DNA from: Diospyros lotus
Lineage: Eukaryota > Streptophyta > Magnoliopsida > Ericales > Ebenaceae
Direction of reading: 5' to 3'
NCBI RefSeq assembly: GCF_014633365.1
Contig: NC_068340.1
Location: 39,456,328-39,520,327, forward strand
Length of the DNA stretch: 64,000 bases
The translations under genes and the position numbers were made by a program. Below are positions 36,801-61,536 of this stretch, piece by piece; position 1 is the first letter of the stretch, and each line of letters opens with the position of its first letter. The notes under the pieces are model-generated. The model did not search any database. It worked only from the letters and a program-made list of their open reading frames with translations, and was not told the DNA's origin.

Positions 36801-39800
36801 GTAATTGATGATCATAATGCAGCCCTAGGCTTAGTTGAGTGAGAAACAATAAAAGGACATAATTCTAGACTCTATGTATTTCTTTTCCCTACTAGAACAA
36901 CAAGAAGCCAGCCCCACATGGTGGGATAAAGGCTTGTGTTGTTACTAGAACCACGAGAGTTGGCCCGCCACTGGCACTAAATGAAAATGTAAGAAAAGAA
37001 AGAATAAGAGTTGAATCGCAAAGGGACAGGAAGTGAATTGAGGGAGGGGGGAACACAATGGTAGTTTAAAACTATATATATCCGTGAGGGTATATGGTGA
37101 TGAACAAAAAATCATGGAAAGCATCAACTACACGTGAATAGTTGAAACTAGGAAAGGAGAGAGCCAGCAATCACCAGAGAGAGAGAGACACACACACACA
37201 CACAATTAATGGAAAATTTCAAATTCTAATCAATGCATTCCTAATAGCTTGAAAACCCCTCTTTATAGTAAAGGTTTTAAGCCTTAATGCTGAAGTCCAA
37301 AGGACATGGCCATTGTTTAAGCTGACACTTTATTAATGAGCAATTATGAGAACAATGGAGGTAATGACATCACACTATGGACACAGGATCATGAAAATAA
37401 TGGAAAGGCCAAAGTTGATAGTCGGTCTCTCTATCGTGATGGTTCCAGAAAATCCTGCACAAAATGGGCCTATCTCAGCCTAGACTGTTGGGGTTGGGTT
37501 GGACATCAATTTTATGGAGGCAATACAATTGGAGACCTCGTGTCTGTATGGCAAAGGGGTGACATGGCGAAACACTTCGGCAGTCATGAAAGTATGGAGA
37601 TGGAATATGCCATCTGGTGAGTCTGGCAGCTGAAGAAACATCACATAAAACTTAATCCCCAGAAGAGGTGCAAAACTTGAATCCTGAAGGGAGAATTAAG
37701 TGATTCACGTGTGACTCAATCCTAGAGGGGAATACTGAGGGTTCACAAGCCACCTCAACAGGCTGGTATTTGAACATTCATACAGAGACTCAATCCCTAG
37801 AGGGAGACATAACGAATATCTGGACAGCGGATGTGGAAATGATCTGGGATGTCACCTCAATACATATGATACACATACTCACAATATCTATTGTCAAATA
37901 ACACATTAAACCTCAAGTGTATGAAAAGGAATTTATAATACATATGAATAACTACTACATTTTGGACTTCTATTGAAAATCAAATAATATAAGGCTTAAC
38001 ACAGGCTTCACCGAGCCTAGGTGTTTTCCTATGATAGTAATGTAGATAGTTGCAGACACACATATATATATAGACACATACATGAAGATTGCTAGTGCTT
38101 TGTTATTTACCATGTAGTTTTTCTTCGTTCAAAGTTTTTCATAATAGGTCTTCTTGTATTCTTGAAAGCGTAGGTAGCCAAGTCATCTGAGCTAAACCTT
38201 TGGTTTTTGTTTTTGTTCTTTTCCTCATAAGTGTATTTGAGCTAAACTTAGGGCAAAGTCATTCAACTTTTGCTATATTTCATTAGCATTTACAATGTAA
38301 TTGACATGCACGTTTCCTCATTTGAAATTGAATAACCCAATTAAAAATCCAACATGAAAGTATCTCAGAGGGAATTTGACATCAGGTACAAAGCACACAA
38401 CTTATGCAAAGGGTGCAAGTTCACATTCACATGATTTAGATGGTCAAGGGCACACACATGAATGTGTAGGTAGATGATGGATAAAATAACAACGCTAACC
38501 TGAAAGTTGCAGCATCTCCTCATCTGCATCTGAATCACTGGAATCAGTCTCGGAGGAATCAGTTTCTGTACTTTCTGTAGATTCAGAGGTGCTATCTTCA
38601 TTCAAAGCAGCAGGATGAGGACATTTACTCTCGTCAAAATGGTTAGGTGAAATTGCCATTTGATTTGAACAAATTTGTTTATCATCCGAGCAATCGCTAG
38701 ACTCACCAAGAACAGACACACCACTGTTCCTCCTTGCATAATGTACCACTCCTGTCTGAGATTCTCCAGTCAAATGTGCTGGAACATCACCATTTCCATG
38801 GTGGAAGGAGTTACCAACTGGCAAGTTTCTGCTACTCTGTAGTACTTGAACAAGAGGACGACGCCTATCACGTCTCTTAACAAGGGATTCATCAGTTAAT
38901 ACATCATATGCCTTTCTTTTTTTGTCTAGAAAGTTGCTGTTGGCTTGATCTGTGTTTTCTGTGCTACATCTATTGCAAGGAAGAGCATGAGCATAATTTT
39001 CACCCTTAGGTTTATGAGACCCACTGGAAGTGACAGACGAAGATAACTTTTGCCTTGGAGGGGATATCCTGGGACCGATGTCCTGCAGACCTCTCATCCG
39101 CTGAGTTGCTTCAGAAATATCCTCAGTCCCAGGCAATTGACTTCCTTCTTTGACTTTTTTCCTATATGGAGGATGATTCAAGCTCTTATCCTCAAGGGAT
39201 GAATCTAGTTTCGTGGAATGTGACTTGTTTACACGTTTGCCATTGCCATAGTTGGAGCATTCTAAAGATGCAAGTGGCTCCTCCTTAATAGCATCAGAAG
39301 ATTTACTGCTGTTACCGTTACAAGAATAACCTGACTTACCATATTTTTTCTCCAGCAGTTGCTTCTCAAGTTCAAGAGCATGAAGAATAGCATCTTCACG
39401 ACGTGCATATTTCTCTCTTTTCTTTGGAGGCATGCCCTGGGAAGATTCAGCCCTTTCAATACAATCATCAAACTCACCGCATCGGAATGCCTTCACACGC
39501 TTAGACTTCTCCAAATTGTACCAATCCCTGACAAAACATGACACAGGAAAGACCTTGAACAAAGACAGAGAACAAAGACATGATAAAACAACTAATGTTT
39601 CTTGAATACTCAATAATACAAAATAAATTGGCTAAGAATTGACTAGTGAGGAAGTATATATAATAAATATTACAGTATTTAATTGATAAATAAGATTAAA
39701 AATTTTGTCAATATTTGGAAACAAAAAGACTTGGTTAATCAGTGCCCCAATTAAGAAAAACCAAAATTCACTCTCAGGAATTTCTAGGGGTACAGGAAGT

Positions 39801-41187
39801 GTGACTTTGCAATTAGCATAATTATTTTCTGCAAGAAGTGGCCCGCCCTATCCATGAAAACTGAGTCACTCCTACCAGTGATGCAAATAATTTTATCCCT
39901 TCGAAAGAGGAAACCAGCACCTATTACTTCTCACCTTTTTGTTCTTCATTCCTCAATTTTGGTACTAACTGGTAAAACTAAAGATTTTGAGAGTTCAATC
40001 TATGTCTGTCAATCAAGAATGTTGGTCAAAATTACATCAAAAATTACTTATATAGTTAATATCCTCAGTAGATTTATTTTTATTTTAAGTGCATGTTGAA
40101 CCCCTTTTACAAATTTTGGTAGTCACCTGTATAAGGTCAAAGCCTCACAAACTTTATTTCCATCTAGACAAAAGATCCAAACAACTTCTAGTCCAGATTC
40201 CAAGATGATTTTTCTTAAACGGAGAGTATATTTACCTAGAAAAGGTTTTCAAACTACAAACTCTTCAGTGAGGAAAGGGTGTCCCAGTGCAAGATGCTCC
40301 CACTTACCCAAGGGGTTTTGGTGGGGGGGGGGGGTGTTCTTTTGAACGTAACGAAGGAGCAAACTTATTGTTTGTTCACCCTCTGGAGTAAGTAAAGTAG
40401 ATTAATTCATTAATCCATTAAAAAGATTTAGTGGCAATATATAGTGATGAAGCTGACTTAAGTTATATCAAGTTCATCTTAAATCCTAATGAAACCAAAT
40501 TGTATTCTATTACTTTGTTCTCCAAGGCATATAGAAGAATGGCTGATTTAATTTATACATATTCCTCTAAAACTTGACATCTCTTCCCCTAAGGAAGGGT
40601 GCAGGGTGAAAAAAATTCATTTGAGGCTGAGTTCTGGCAATTTGGCCTGAATTGTCTGAGCCCTTGAGTCAAGTGGATGGGAAGGGGGAGGGTCACAATC
40701 CATTACAAAAAGAAATAATGGCGTACCTTCCAAACAAATAGTATATGCACAAACAATCCAGTAAACTAGTTAATCATCTTCAAATAAAATAAGTATGGTC
40801 AAAGTGTGGTGAGGATCAAATACCCACAAATTAATCAGAACAACTGCTTGTACAAAGACCTACAAATATGAAAACCACATTTGACTTACAGCAATCAGCT
40901 AGTGAACGTGGATGAGAAAATCAATACACAAAGTTTAATATCATATGCACGGCCCAAACTAGAAATGGTGGGGGGGAATAGGGAATTGGGATTAACAGAC
41001 TTACACACTTGCATCTTCCCTTCCAAGAAGCTTGACTGGAGTCCCAGATCGCGGAGACATGAGATGAACTGCTGAGAGCTCCTCAGGACCCAGTATCTTG
41101 CCAGGCCACCATGACCCATTCCGTCGCCGAACCCAGACAATTGTTCCAACGCTGCAATCAACCACTCCTGTTAACTTGTCCGAATCC

Positions 41188-41192
<5 letters not shown>
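33802..41192 (-). CDS. PWO: PWWP-domain protein, PWO (PWWP interactor of Polycombs) type
   Basis: Three exons on the minus strand: 41192-41005, 39527-38500 and 34940-33802, joining to 784 aa. The PWWP domain occupies about residues 14-95, with VGTIVWVRRRNGSWWPGKI (Trp28-Trp29-Pro30), SGTPVKLLGREDASVDWY and a conserved KRVKAFRCGEFDDC block. It is followed by basic segments (KKREKYARRED; KRRDRRRP), a Ser/Glu/Asp-rich acidic stretch at the end of exon 2, and a long poorly structured C-terminus with the conserved end of the family (VACIPVKLVFSRLSEEL). Arabidopsis relatives At1g51745 and At3g21295 belong to the PWO group. Its best-studied member binds histone H3 and PRC2 methyltransferases in the nucleus. 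A GA repeat directly precedes the ATG. Intron 2 is 3.56 kb and holds only noncoding sequence. Confidence 0.93.
36912..36945 (+). repeat. Recurrent CCCCAC...AAGGCTTG motif in PWO intron 2
   Basis: GCCCCACATGGTGGGATAAA followed by GGCTTGTGTTGTTA matches the motif described at 22900-22940. It is flanked by no recognisable element end. Confidence 0.4.
40323..40334. repeat. G12 tract in PWO intron 1
   Basis: Twelve G follow a short TTTTGGT stretch. It is a weaker example of the T-then-G tracts seen in three other introns. Confidence 0.85.

Positions 41193-41220
<28 letters not shown>
41193..41220 (-). promoter_or_regulatory. (GA)14 repeat directly upstream of the PWO start codon
   Basis: On the minus strand fourteen AG dinucleotides run straight into the ATG at 41192, so they form the end of the 5' leader. 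GA repeats are bound by plant BPC proteins, which are known to help recruit PRC2. That this copy works so is inference. Confidence 0.6.
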
Positions 41221-41222
<2 letters not shown>

Positions 41223-41930
41223 GTGTTCTTATGCTGCTTACAACAAAATTCTCAGTTCAGAGAGCTCTCCTTCTAGTCTCCGTCTCTTACAAGAGTATCG
41301 GCAATTCTTGACAAGCTCAGAAACCTAATTGTTCAATCTCTCTCTAAATCAAGCTCTGCGATCCGAGCAAATTGAACTCCCTTCACGATCCTAAAAAAAT
41401 AGAACGAAAGACTCCTATTCCTCAACCACCAGAAAAGAAGAGAGCGAAATGACGATATTTCCATACGATCGGAAGACCACCACATTTGGAGGGTGCAAGG
41501 GGCGTGAATGGGGTCAAGGCTAGGGTTTCCATTCAAATTTGGGGATTTTTCATTCCCAATGTTTCTGGTACAATTCTACGGAGCGATGAGCGATCTGACT
41601 GAGGACATCGATAAAATTCAACTGTAAACCGACACAATTGGAGGATACAGTGGATACGTCGATTTTGGTTTAAGATTAGGGTTAGGGTTAGGGCTGTCAT
41701 ACAAATTTGGGAGAAATTCATTAACAACAATTTCAAAGATTAATTGGCAATTAGGTCCCTAATTCAAGCAAGTAATTAAATTGTACAGTGTGTTGGAAAC
41801 GGACTGCGGGTTGACTCAAGCGATTGATCAGCCAAAACAAATCTGACAAATACGGTGCGGATATGTCCACCCGGTTTTGTTTCGAACCCGGCTCCGACTT
41901 TAAATTAGACTTTGGGTTTTTTTTTTTTTT
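41221..41930 (-). promoter_or_regulatory. PWO 5' leader and promoter with triple telo-box
   Basis: At 41671-41694 the plus strand has TTAGGGTTAGGGTTAGGGCT, which on the minus strand is a tandem of three CCCTAA telo-box cores about 480 bp upstream of the ATG. Telo-boxes are bound by TRB proteins and are common in plant promoters. Downstream of it are GC-moderate leader-like sequences; upstream is AT-rich. The transcription start cannot be fixed. Confidence 0.5.
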
Positions 41931-43123
41931 TTTTATGGATACGATTTGCTGTCCAAATGTGCCACATATTTTATTATCTAAACTCTAAATCTTAAATATT
42001 AAATTTAAAATCTTAAAATATGTTAATTATTATTTTAGATAATAATTAAATATTAATTATTATACCCTATCCTTCGATGAAAGATAAAATTTTTCAAAAA
42101 AATATGTATTCTTTGTGAAGAGAAAATTAAAAGAAAAGTTAATGAAACTTCTCTTGAACAACTATTATCTCTCTCGTCTCACTCGTTAAATTATTTTTTA
42201 AAGCTTGATAGCTATTTTACTCTAAAAAACAAAGACGTGAATTTTCTTGAACAACGATAAATTTTCATTATACAAATAGGTGACTAGTTATACTCCAACA
42301 CTCATTTAATCATCTTGTTCTCTACTTGGTTATGCCTTACCTTGAACTATCTTGAAACAAATTTTACTTATTGTATTTTAACAACGTTAATAAATATATT
42401 TGAATTTTACAAAAAATACAACTTTTTGATTAATTAAATAATTTAAAATATAATACATTTTACCTATTGTCTTTGAAACGATGGTTAGTATTACCCTGAA
42501 TACCTGTTATGGTAACTATAATACAAAAATAAAAATCTTATAAATTATATGTAATATAAATTTAATAAAAATATAAACATCTATTATATTATGATAAGAT
42601 TTAAATATTAAGTCACTTAAAAAAAAATTAATTTAGATATTTTGGATTAATCAGAAGATAATTGAAGATACTTCCAAAATTTTAACGTGGAGTTGGTATC
42701 AACAACAGAGAATCAAATTTTGCTCAGGTGCCATACAACGTTACAACTCATTCGTCCACCTTTACGTATTACAACTTGGCATCAGTATTCTAGTGGACAT
42801 CCAAAGCAAGGATAAACCCCAAATGGTTCGGCTGTGTCCTAGTATATACACTGAAGATGCTGAAACATGAAGGTCCCAATTAAGGCCAGAAGCAAGCGTC
42901 CTAAGAACTTCCAACTCCCTTCCAAACACAACCAAAAACCACCACCTAGAGTTCAACATGTCTTAAAGTAGCAGATGGCCAGATCTTCAGCTTTTGCACA
43001 AACATCAGTGTCTGAGGTGAGCCTGTAGCAAAATGAAATAAGAAATTAGTAGGAAGGAAGGAGATGATCTACCAATATCTAAAGAAGATCAACTGCAGGG
43101 AATAGAAGTTTCGACCTGCTTAA
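41931..43123. other. Intergenic AT-rich DNA and ARF 3' flank
   Basis: 41931-42690 is strongly AT-rich with no visible gene or transposon ends. 42690-43123 is the likely 3' UTR and flank of the minus-strand ARF gene. No coding potential is seen. Confidence 0.5.
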
Positions 43124-54191
<11,068 letters not shown>

Positions 54192-54547
54192 ACGGCGAGT
54201 TCCGATCAGTGATTCCTTCACTGGCTCTCTCTGTTCCAAAGAATGAGATTAAATTCGAAAAAACGTCGAAAATCCGAACCGCGAATGAAGAGAAGCTTTC
54301 TAAATCGCGAATTGAAGATGCCGCTAACTGCAAAGAATTCGACGATCTGAGACTGGTCAGCTTAAGTGGCGGGGCTGCGTTTGCTTTCGGTCCTGTGATT
54401 CTTCCCCAGGTCCCCTTTTGTGAAAGTTCAGATTTGTGGAAAATTCGAGTTTTGACCAGGTTTTCCACAAATGACATTTTTCCCCAATATAAAAAATTTG
54501 GGGTTAATTAAAATATAAAAAATTATAACTGAATATACTCTTATATT
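54192..54547 (-). promoter_or_regulatory. Upstream region of the ARF gene
   Basis: About 350 bp between the ARF ATG and the hAT transposon end, so the transposon may border or truncate the promoter. The first 250 bp are GC-moderate, leader-like sequence; an open frame on the plus strand here is not convincing. No clear TATA box. Confidence 0.45.
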
Positions 54548-56031
54548 TAGGGCGATGCAATAGGTCAGTCAATTGTATAAGGGTTATTGGTTTGATTATC
54601 AATTTTTTGAGTCAAAATAACCGAATAAACCAAATCGATTAACATGTAAAACGACATCATTTGATTATTTATAAAACGATATTTTTTCATGAATAAACCT
54701 TAATTCTTATTACCTGTGTATTCCAAAGACTGAGCAAACGGGCGAGGTTTCACAATCACACATATCCAAGCATTCGATGAATCGAGAGAGAGATAGATAG
54801 AGAGAGAGAAAGAAAGAAAAAAAATCAATCATAATCGAGAGAAATCCTACCGTTGGTTCATCGCCATCAGTAAGCTCATTGCCTCATTTCATCATACTCC
54901 TAACCGAAATCTTAATCCTAAATCCTAATCGGTTACCGTTGGTTAGTTTCAATTTTTTCAACGATATCGACCCACACCACACCAACAACTGGGCTGACAT
55001 ACTTCATTCCCTTGTGTGTTTCAATGATCGACCCATGCCGACGATCGACATATGTTAGTTTCGATTTTATTTTTTTTATCTTAGGGTTTAGGGTTTCTCA
55101 AATTAGAGACTTTTAAATTACAAAAACATTGTTGTCTCAAAGGGGTCTATCGTTCTCTTTCTTGCTTCTTGTTGTTGCCATTATTCTTGATTGATGTTGC
55201 TGACTTGTTTGTTTAGGTTTTATTTTTTCGTTCAAATTTGTTTCGTGCTACTATTGTTGTTATCCAGATTGGTGCATTTTTTTAGTCTATATATTTTTAA
55301 AGCTGTATATGGGTTGGATCGAGTGGCTTAATGTTTTGATTATTCTATCATGTTTTAGGGTTTATGTCATACTTTGTTCTTTATTATAGTCTATATATTA
55401 CCTCTCGTATGACTTTGTTTTCATTTGAATTTTAATTACAACCCTTTAATTTTAAAACCTTTTATGATTATGATTAATGGTCTTCTTCATGGAAGGAAAT
55501 GGAGTTTATTCCATGCCTCCAGTTTTGGGTTCAATTTATCAATTTAAGTCTCCTTATGACTATGATTATGGGGTAGTTTGCTACTACTTTTATCTGTTTG
55601 ACATTGAAATTATGGATGTGTATATAGAAGTGTAAACTTGCATGAGATATTTTTCACCTGAAATGCTATCTCAGACTTAAAGGCGTGGGACCTATTGATC
55701 TGGTATGTGATCATTTGTTATTGATTATGCCTTATGGAATTTGCTATTAATTCCTTGATTATGCATTCCTTGTTTTCAGATTTTGGTTTGGTCATTTTTC
55801 CTTTTTGTTATGTTTTTATATGGTCATAATATATTTGGTGTGTGTTTCTCTATCTTTTTTGTTGTGGTTCTATAAAAAATGGTCATTTTCTCATATTCTA
55901 GTGTTAGTACTAGGACATGGGTAGAATTTTAATTACAACCCCTTAATTTTTCTTTTTAATCAAAAGAGTGTAACTTAATCACAATAAAATATTTAAACTT
56001 ACTCTTTAAATTACAATTGTACTAATTTTAG

Positions 56032-59000
56032 ATGGCAAGAGAAGAAAACATCAGCCACACCACAAACATCCTTAGTATGGATGATAGTTCAAGGCTTACA
56101 CCAATAGCACCAAGCCAATGTAGCCAACCAGAAGTTGATGGAGATGCAACATCACTTGGAAAGACAGAGAAAAACATAAGAGATATATTAGAAGTGTGAG
56201 ATCATTTTACCAAGTTTACAAATTCAGAGAGTCAGATTAAAAGGAGATACAACTATTGCTCTAGGGAGTTCCACTATGATCCCAAAAAAATTGGGACCAT
56301 GACTTTAAGGAATCATATGAGAACTTGTAAAAAACACTATCATATTATGGAAACCCGTCAAATGCAATTACACTTGCAAACAACTTCAATAAGAGGTGTG
56401 AGAGAAATTGAGAGTATAGGTGCATTGATTAGTTGGAAATTTGATCAAATCCTTACTAAAAAGGCTTTAGCTTGTATGGTGATACTAGATGAGCTGCCTT
56501 TCAAATTTATTAAGCGTAAAGGGTTTAAACAGTTCATTAATGGTATTTGTCCAAAAATTTTGATTCCTTTACACTAGATTATCTCTCGCGACTGTTTTGA
56601 GTTAATCAAATAAGAGAGGTTGAAATTGATTAATGAGTTAAAAAATTATTGTCAAAGAGTTTGCTTAACCATTGACACTTGGACCTTCATTCAAATGATG
56701 AATTATATGTGCTTAACGGCCCACTATATTAACAATAATTGGACCTTGAAGAAAAAAGTCTTAAAATTTTATCCAATATTTAGTCACAAGGGTAATGTCA
56801 TTGTTGTAGCAATTGAGAAATGTCTAATGGGATGAAAACTCGATAGAATTTTTACTTTGACAATAGATAATGCTAGTTCAAATAATATTGTTGTGGGTAA
56901 CTTAAAAAAAAAAAAAAAAAATGGGATGTTAACATTATGAATGGCCAATATATTTGCATATTAGGTGTGTACCTCATATAATAAATCTAACTGTGCAACA
57001 TGGGTTGAAAGACCTATAACAAAAGTTAGGGATGCGGTTAGAAACATTAGACAATCCCCATCAAGACTAAGAAAATCCTTATGCCACCTTGTTGTTGGTG
57101 GTGGTAGTAATTGAAATAATGAGTTGCAACAAGTTATTACTATTGATGGGAGACCTAAGCCAAAGGATTAGACAAATGTCATAATATTTGTTAGTATTGT
57201 AACAATTTTATGAGCTTACTTTGCAGGTTTTGAGTTCCTCATATGTCACCTCTGTAATACTCGAAAAATTTGGGTTAATTAAAAAGAATCAATTTATTTG
57301 AGAAATGGAATTTCAGAGAAAATTGGTATCTGAATAGCCCGAAAAATTGACCAAGTCGACTACCGAGAGTGCCCTGGAGACGAGATGCCAAAGAAAAATG
57401 ATGTGGCATTATCAAGCACCCCGAGATAGGATTTATGGTGTTGAAAGAAATTGAATCGGGAACAGTTTTCAGTATAGCAAAAATGCAGCTGCCAATTAGG
57501 CTGCAATACTGAATTTTTGTAGACGACTTCCCGAAAGTCAAAAGAAGCTTGATGGGGCTTCGATTTTTCATAAGGAACAACCCTTCAGTGGTTTCAGGAA
57601 GAAACAAAGAGGTTTAGGGCCAAAATAAAGATTCGGCCTAAGTGCAGTTTTTCGAAATTGCTAGAGGGAGGCCGAAACGATATTTTTTCAGAATGCTCAA
57701 GGCTCAAATGAATGTTTTAGGACTTGAGGGACTCAATGGAAATATTGAAAAGTTCAGGAGTTAAGTGAAATGGGCTAAAGTGATAATAGCCAAAACTTGG
57801 AGGGGCCAAAGTGCAAAAATAGCAAAGTTTGGCCATAGGATTCGATCAACCCATCGAAAGTCGTCGAACGACCAGCTGGAGCACCAGGGCTACACGAGCA
57901 ATGGTTGGGGAGCAACTTTTGTAAAGGAATGTCTGACAAAAGCCATCGTGGTGGCCGAATTTTGAAGAAAAAACGGTCGAAAGTTGGCTGGATTTTGGTG
58001 CGCCTGCAACTTGCAATTGCTGTCGGATAAAGCTCGATCGAGGGCCATTTGAGGGAGGTCGAGACTCTAAGAGGCGTGGGTAGGTCGGCCAAAGGCATTT
58101 GAGGCATCAAAGATGCCTATAAATAGAGGTTTCATGAAGGCCGAAAATAGGGAGAAATGGAGCTTCAAATCAAGGGCTAAACGAACGAATTGGGCAATGA
58201 GAATAAGGGGCTTTTGTTGCCCATGAGAAGAGGAAGATTTCTGGAAAAAATGAGCCATTTTGGTTGAGGTTTGATGGTCGTTCGAGGGTCGCCGGAAAAG
58301 GGGGGCGGTCTGCCTGACCGAGCTTTCAAACGGCCGGTTGGCCGTGCTCCGGTTGTCATTTGAAGCCCAAAGTGGTGCCATTCGGATTGACTGGAGGTAG
58401 GCTTTCGAGTGGTGGAGCTATCTCATATCGCCGGCGTCGCCGTGGCCGGAGAAGACGACCGGCGCATACCAATCACGCGCCTCCTTCCATGCGCGCCCAC
58501 TCGCCCTAGCATGTTGGGGCGCGTGCGGGTGCGTGTTATGCTATAAAATTAGGAAAAAATGCTTAAAAATAGAGAAAAATATTTTATGAAGGTCCGTGCA
58601 AAAAGTTTTGAAATTGGGATTCCCGATGTCTCGGTTTTATCATCAAAGAATCTCGTTTTGCGTGAAAACGCAATATCTGGGTAAATCTAGTATTTTTTCC
58701 TTGAATTTCATAGCTTATAATGAATTTTTGTGAAATTAGATTTGAGAAAATAGTTTCGAGGTATTTATTGAAATTTTCGGAAAGGAAAAATGAAAGAAAA
58801 TGAAGGAAAAATGAAATAAATGGAATATTGAGGATATTTAGTGATTAAATATTATTTTATGATTGAGGTGATCGAGATGATGAGATTGGTGCAACTTTTG
58901 AGAGTTGGCACGAAAATCAAGGTGGTACACGCATATCGAGGCGATGCACGCTTTTCGAGAAAATGCAAGTTTATCTCAAAAGGTGAGTTGTTCTATCCTA

Positions 59001-60517
59001 AGTATGATTTGGTGAGTAATTTTATCCTAAACATGGTTTGTGAGTTATCCTATCCTATATGATGTTTATGAGATGGTTGTTTATATGCATGTTATTTATG
59101 AATGCAATATTAATTTTGTCATATTGCATGGAAAGTCGTGATATTTGCATGACACGATATTATTGTTATATTGATATTTGTGCATGGAAATGGGATGTCG
59201 CCCCCAGAGTGTAGCCGTAATTCCCCAAGGGCGTTGAGGGAATAATGTTAGGCTTATCCTACAGAAGTTCGGGATTTGCCTAGGATTCCTAGTCGGGCTT
59301 GCGGGCCAGGGAAGTTACACTAAAAGCAAATGTTGTTCATATTATTGCATCATGCATTCGTATATATGTTTTGGACCTTCACTAGAAGTTTCATCTTCTA
59401 ATGGGTTATGCCCCTGGAACATTCCATGTTCCAGTTTTAGACTTGCAGTTAGGGCAAGGAGCAGGTTGAGATATGACGGCACGTGATGACGTAGCCGATG
59501 GATTTAGCGAGCTGACTCGGATATATTTTAGCTTATGCTTTATTGATGTTTAGCCTTGTTAGAATATTATGGAATCTCCATGTATTTATGTATTTCAATA
59601 TTGAGGATATGATGTTAATTATGGTACGAATTCTTATATTATAAATAAAGTGATTTGATTATGTACCATATCAGGTTTCGATTATCGTTTTTGCATTTTT
59701 AATGATTTGTTGGGGGTTTTTGTTCGAGACTCGGTACTTCAGGTTTAAGTTATGTACCGAGAAAGAAAGAAAAAATGAATTATATATATTTTGGGCCCCA
59801 GCATAGTGACACGCTCGGTAAGAGAAAAGCAGGGTGTTACAACCTCTAACACATTTTTTCATAAGATTAGTACCATTCACTATCTCTTACATGAGTGGCA
59901 TAAGGGTAACGATTTTGAATTAAGTGAAATTGCTGAAAAAATGAAAGAAAAAATTGATAAATATTGAGGGGATTCGAAAAAAATAAATCACCCACTTTAC
60001 ATTGTTGTGGTGTTTGATCTTATACACAAGTTAAAATTTATGGAGTATGAACTTCAAGAAATGTATCTGGGTGAAAAAGGGTTTGCTACAATTTTGTTCT
60101 TAAAAATATTGTATATGCTTTGTATGGAGAATATAAGAAAAAGTTGGCACCTTTAAGTGAAGCAGGAGAGCCTCTCAAGTATCTACTCCACCTGTTGTGG
60201 AAAATATCAAGAAAGAAAAATCTAGTAGACCAAACTTGTTTTAAAAAACATAAGTCAACTAGTAATAATTAGTCTACAAATGTGCCTTTAAAATGGGATA
60301 AGTATTTAAGTGAAGTGTGCGAGGAGAAAACTGATGACTTTGACATTGTGAATTGGTGGAAAGTTAATTGTCATTGGTTTCTTATTCTATCTTTTATGGC
60401 TCAGGATGTGTGGGCAATTCTATTTCTATTGTTACGTCCGAGTCTACTTTCAGCATTGGGGGTTGAGTATTTGATCCATTTAGGAGTTCTTTATCTCCTA
60501 AAATGGTTAAAAGTTTG
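56032..60517 (+). pseudogene. hAT transposase (BED zinc finger, RICESLEEPER-like), broken
   Basis: The ATG at 56032 follows an acceptor-like TTTTAG, fitting a leader intron. A BED-type finger with degraded ligands (YCSREFHYDP...HMRTCKKH) spans about 56250-56335. Next come the transposase core words LTIDTWT (about 56655) and TIDNASSNN, and then a region in broken frames. After the solo LTR the frame resumes with TFFHKISTIHYLLHEWHKG and KMKEKIDKY, and ends with the hAT dimerisation region (WDKYLSEVCEEKTDDFDIVN, from about 60290), with a frame change near 60430. Stops include TGA at 56197 and TAG at 56575. Several in-frame stops and frameshifts make it inactive. Confidence 0.9.
57253..59841 (+). 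mobile_element. Solo LTR (2589 bp) inserted in the hAT transposase
   Basis: The sequence starts TGTAATACTCG and ends GGGTGTTACA and is flanked by the 5-bp duplication ACCTC (57248-57252 and 59842-59846). Removing it with one duplication copy restores continuous transposase reading across the site. A TATA box TATAAATAG lies at 58118-58126. There are no internal retroviral domains, so recombination between two LTRs has removed the rest. The large size and TGTAATAC...GTGTTACA ends suggest a gypsy element with long LTRs (Tekay/Del-like), which is inference. Confidence 0.92.
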
Positions 60518-61536
60518 ATTTGTATGCAAGATTAGCTTCAGTCATCTACCATCCCAATGAGTATTGAATAAAATTTGGATCATGTTGAACAACTTTAAGA
60601 ATGTAAACTCAATTTTATTTTATTTTTTTAAAAAACATTCCAGTACTTGTTACGTGCATAATTATTTAATTAATTTTACGTATTGTTTTTAAAATTAACA
60701 AAAGTTATCTTTGACAACCCGCACCTATAGATTTTTGAAGATCTTGTACATTTGTAAGTAAAAGAATTTGAGCCTTCCAGTATTTCAATATATGTTTATG
60801 TATTAAATGTATTACTTAATATATGTTTATTGTATTATTTTACAGATTCAAAATGAAGCATATACGCCATTTTAGTTCGGTCCCCCCCTACACACAAGTT
60901 GTTATATCATTTTAGTTCGGTCCAATCTCCCACCTCCATTTTTTGTCTTCTCTCTGCATTATATGAGGAAAGTAAGTAATATTGTATTTTTTACTCTGTT
61001 GTTGTAGCTGCTAAGAGAAAGAAATTTGGCCATGTAAACGAATAAGGCAGTAGATATGCAAGGATCATCCTCTTGTTTATTTTCTTTTTCATTATTTCTA
61101 TTGTTTTTGTTCCTGTGAATTCACTCGGAAACAACCAAAGATCATAAATGCTAAAATATATTGGAGTAAGGCGATTGTAGTATCTTAGAGTTACGTATTT
61201 TTGATTTTGCCCCAACAGATTCAATTGATTGGATTGTAGTTCATCAGGTATGACTTCTTGATATATTTCTAGAACGCATATTTTTATCCTAAAAATGTAT
61301 ATGGCTGCATATGTAGTGTTACCTTGTGTTTGATGATGTTATTGTTGTCTTTATGTAGGTTTTCAAGGCTGCCACTCACTCGATGGGGGATCAGGTTCTA
61401 CAACAACTATCTTATGTTTTATATAGATTTTCAAGTCAATTATTTTTCTATTTGTTAGTTGTGCAACGAAGATAGATGGTCTAACCTTTTGTTTTGCTCT
61501 CTTTCTACTAACAATCAATCTAATAGTGTGTTTGCT

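Noticed and set aside
38495..39613. PWO exon 2 as a separate gene starting at 39613
   Set aside because: The upstream part reads as intron, and an acceptor at 39527 joins cleanly to the PWWP exon.
54209..54511. 100-aa plus-strand open frame upstream of ARF
   Set aside because: It overlaps the ARF leader on the opposite strand and has no recognisable domain.
57275..58381. Several open frames within the solo LTR on both strands
   Set aside because: LTR sequence with no retroelement domains; the frames match nothing and sit between a proven target duplication.
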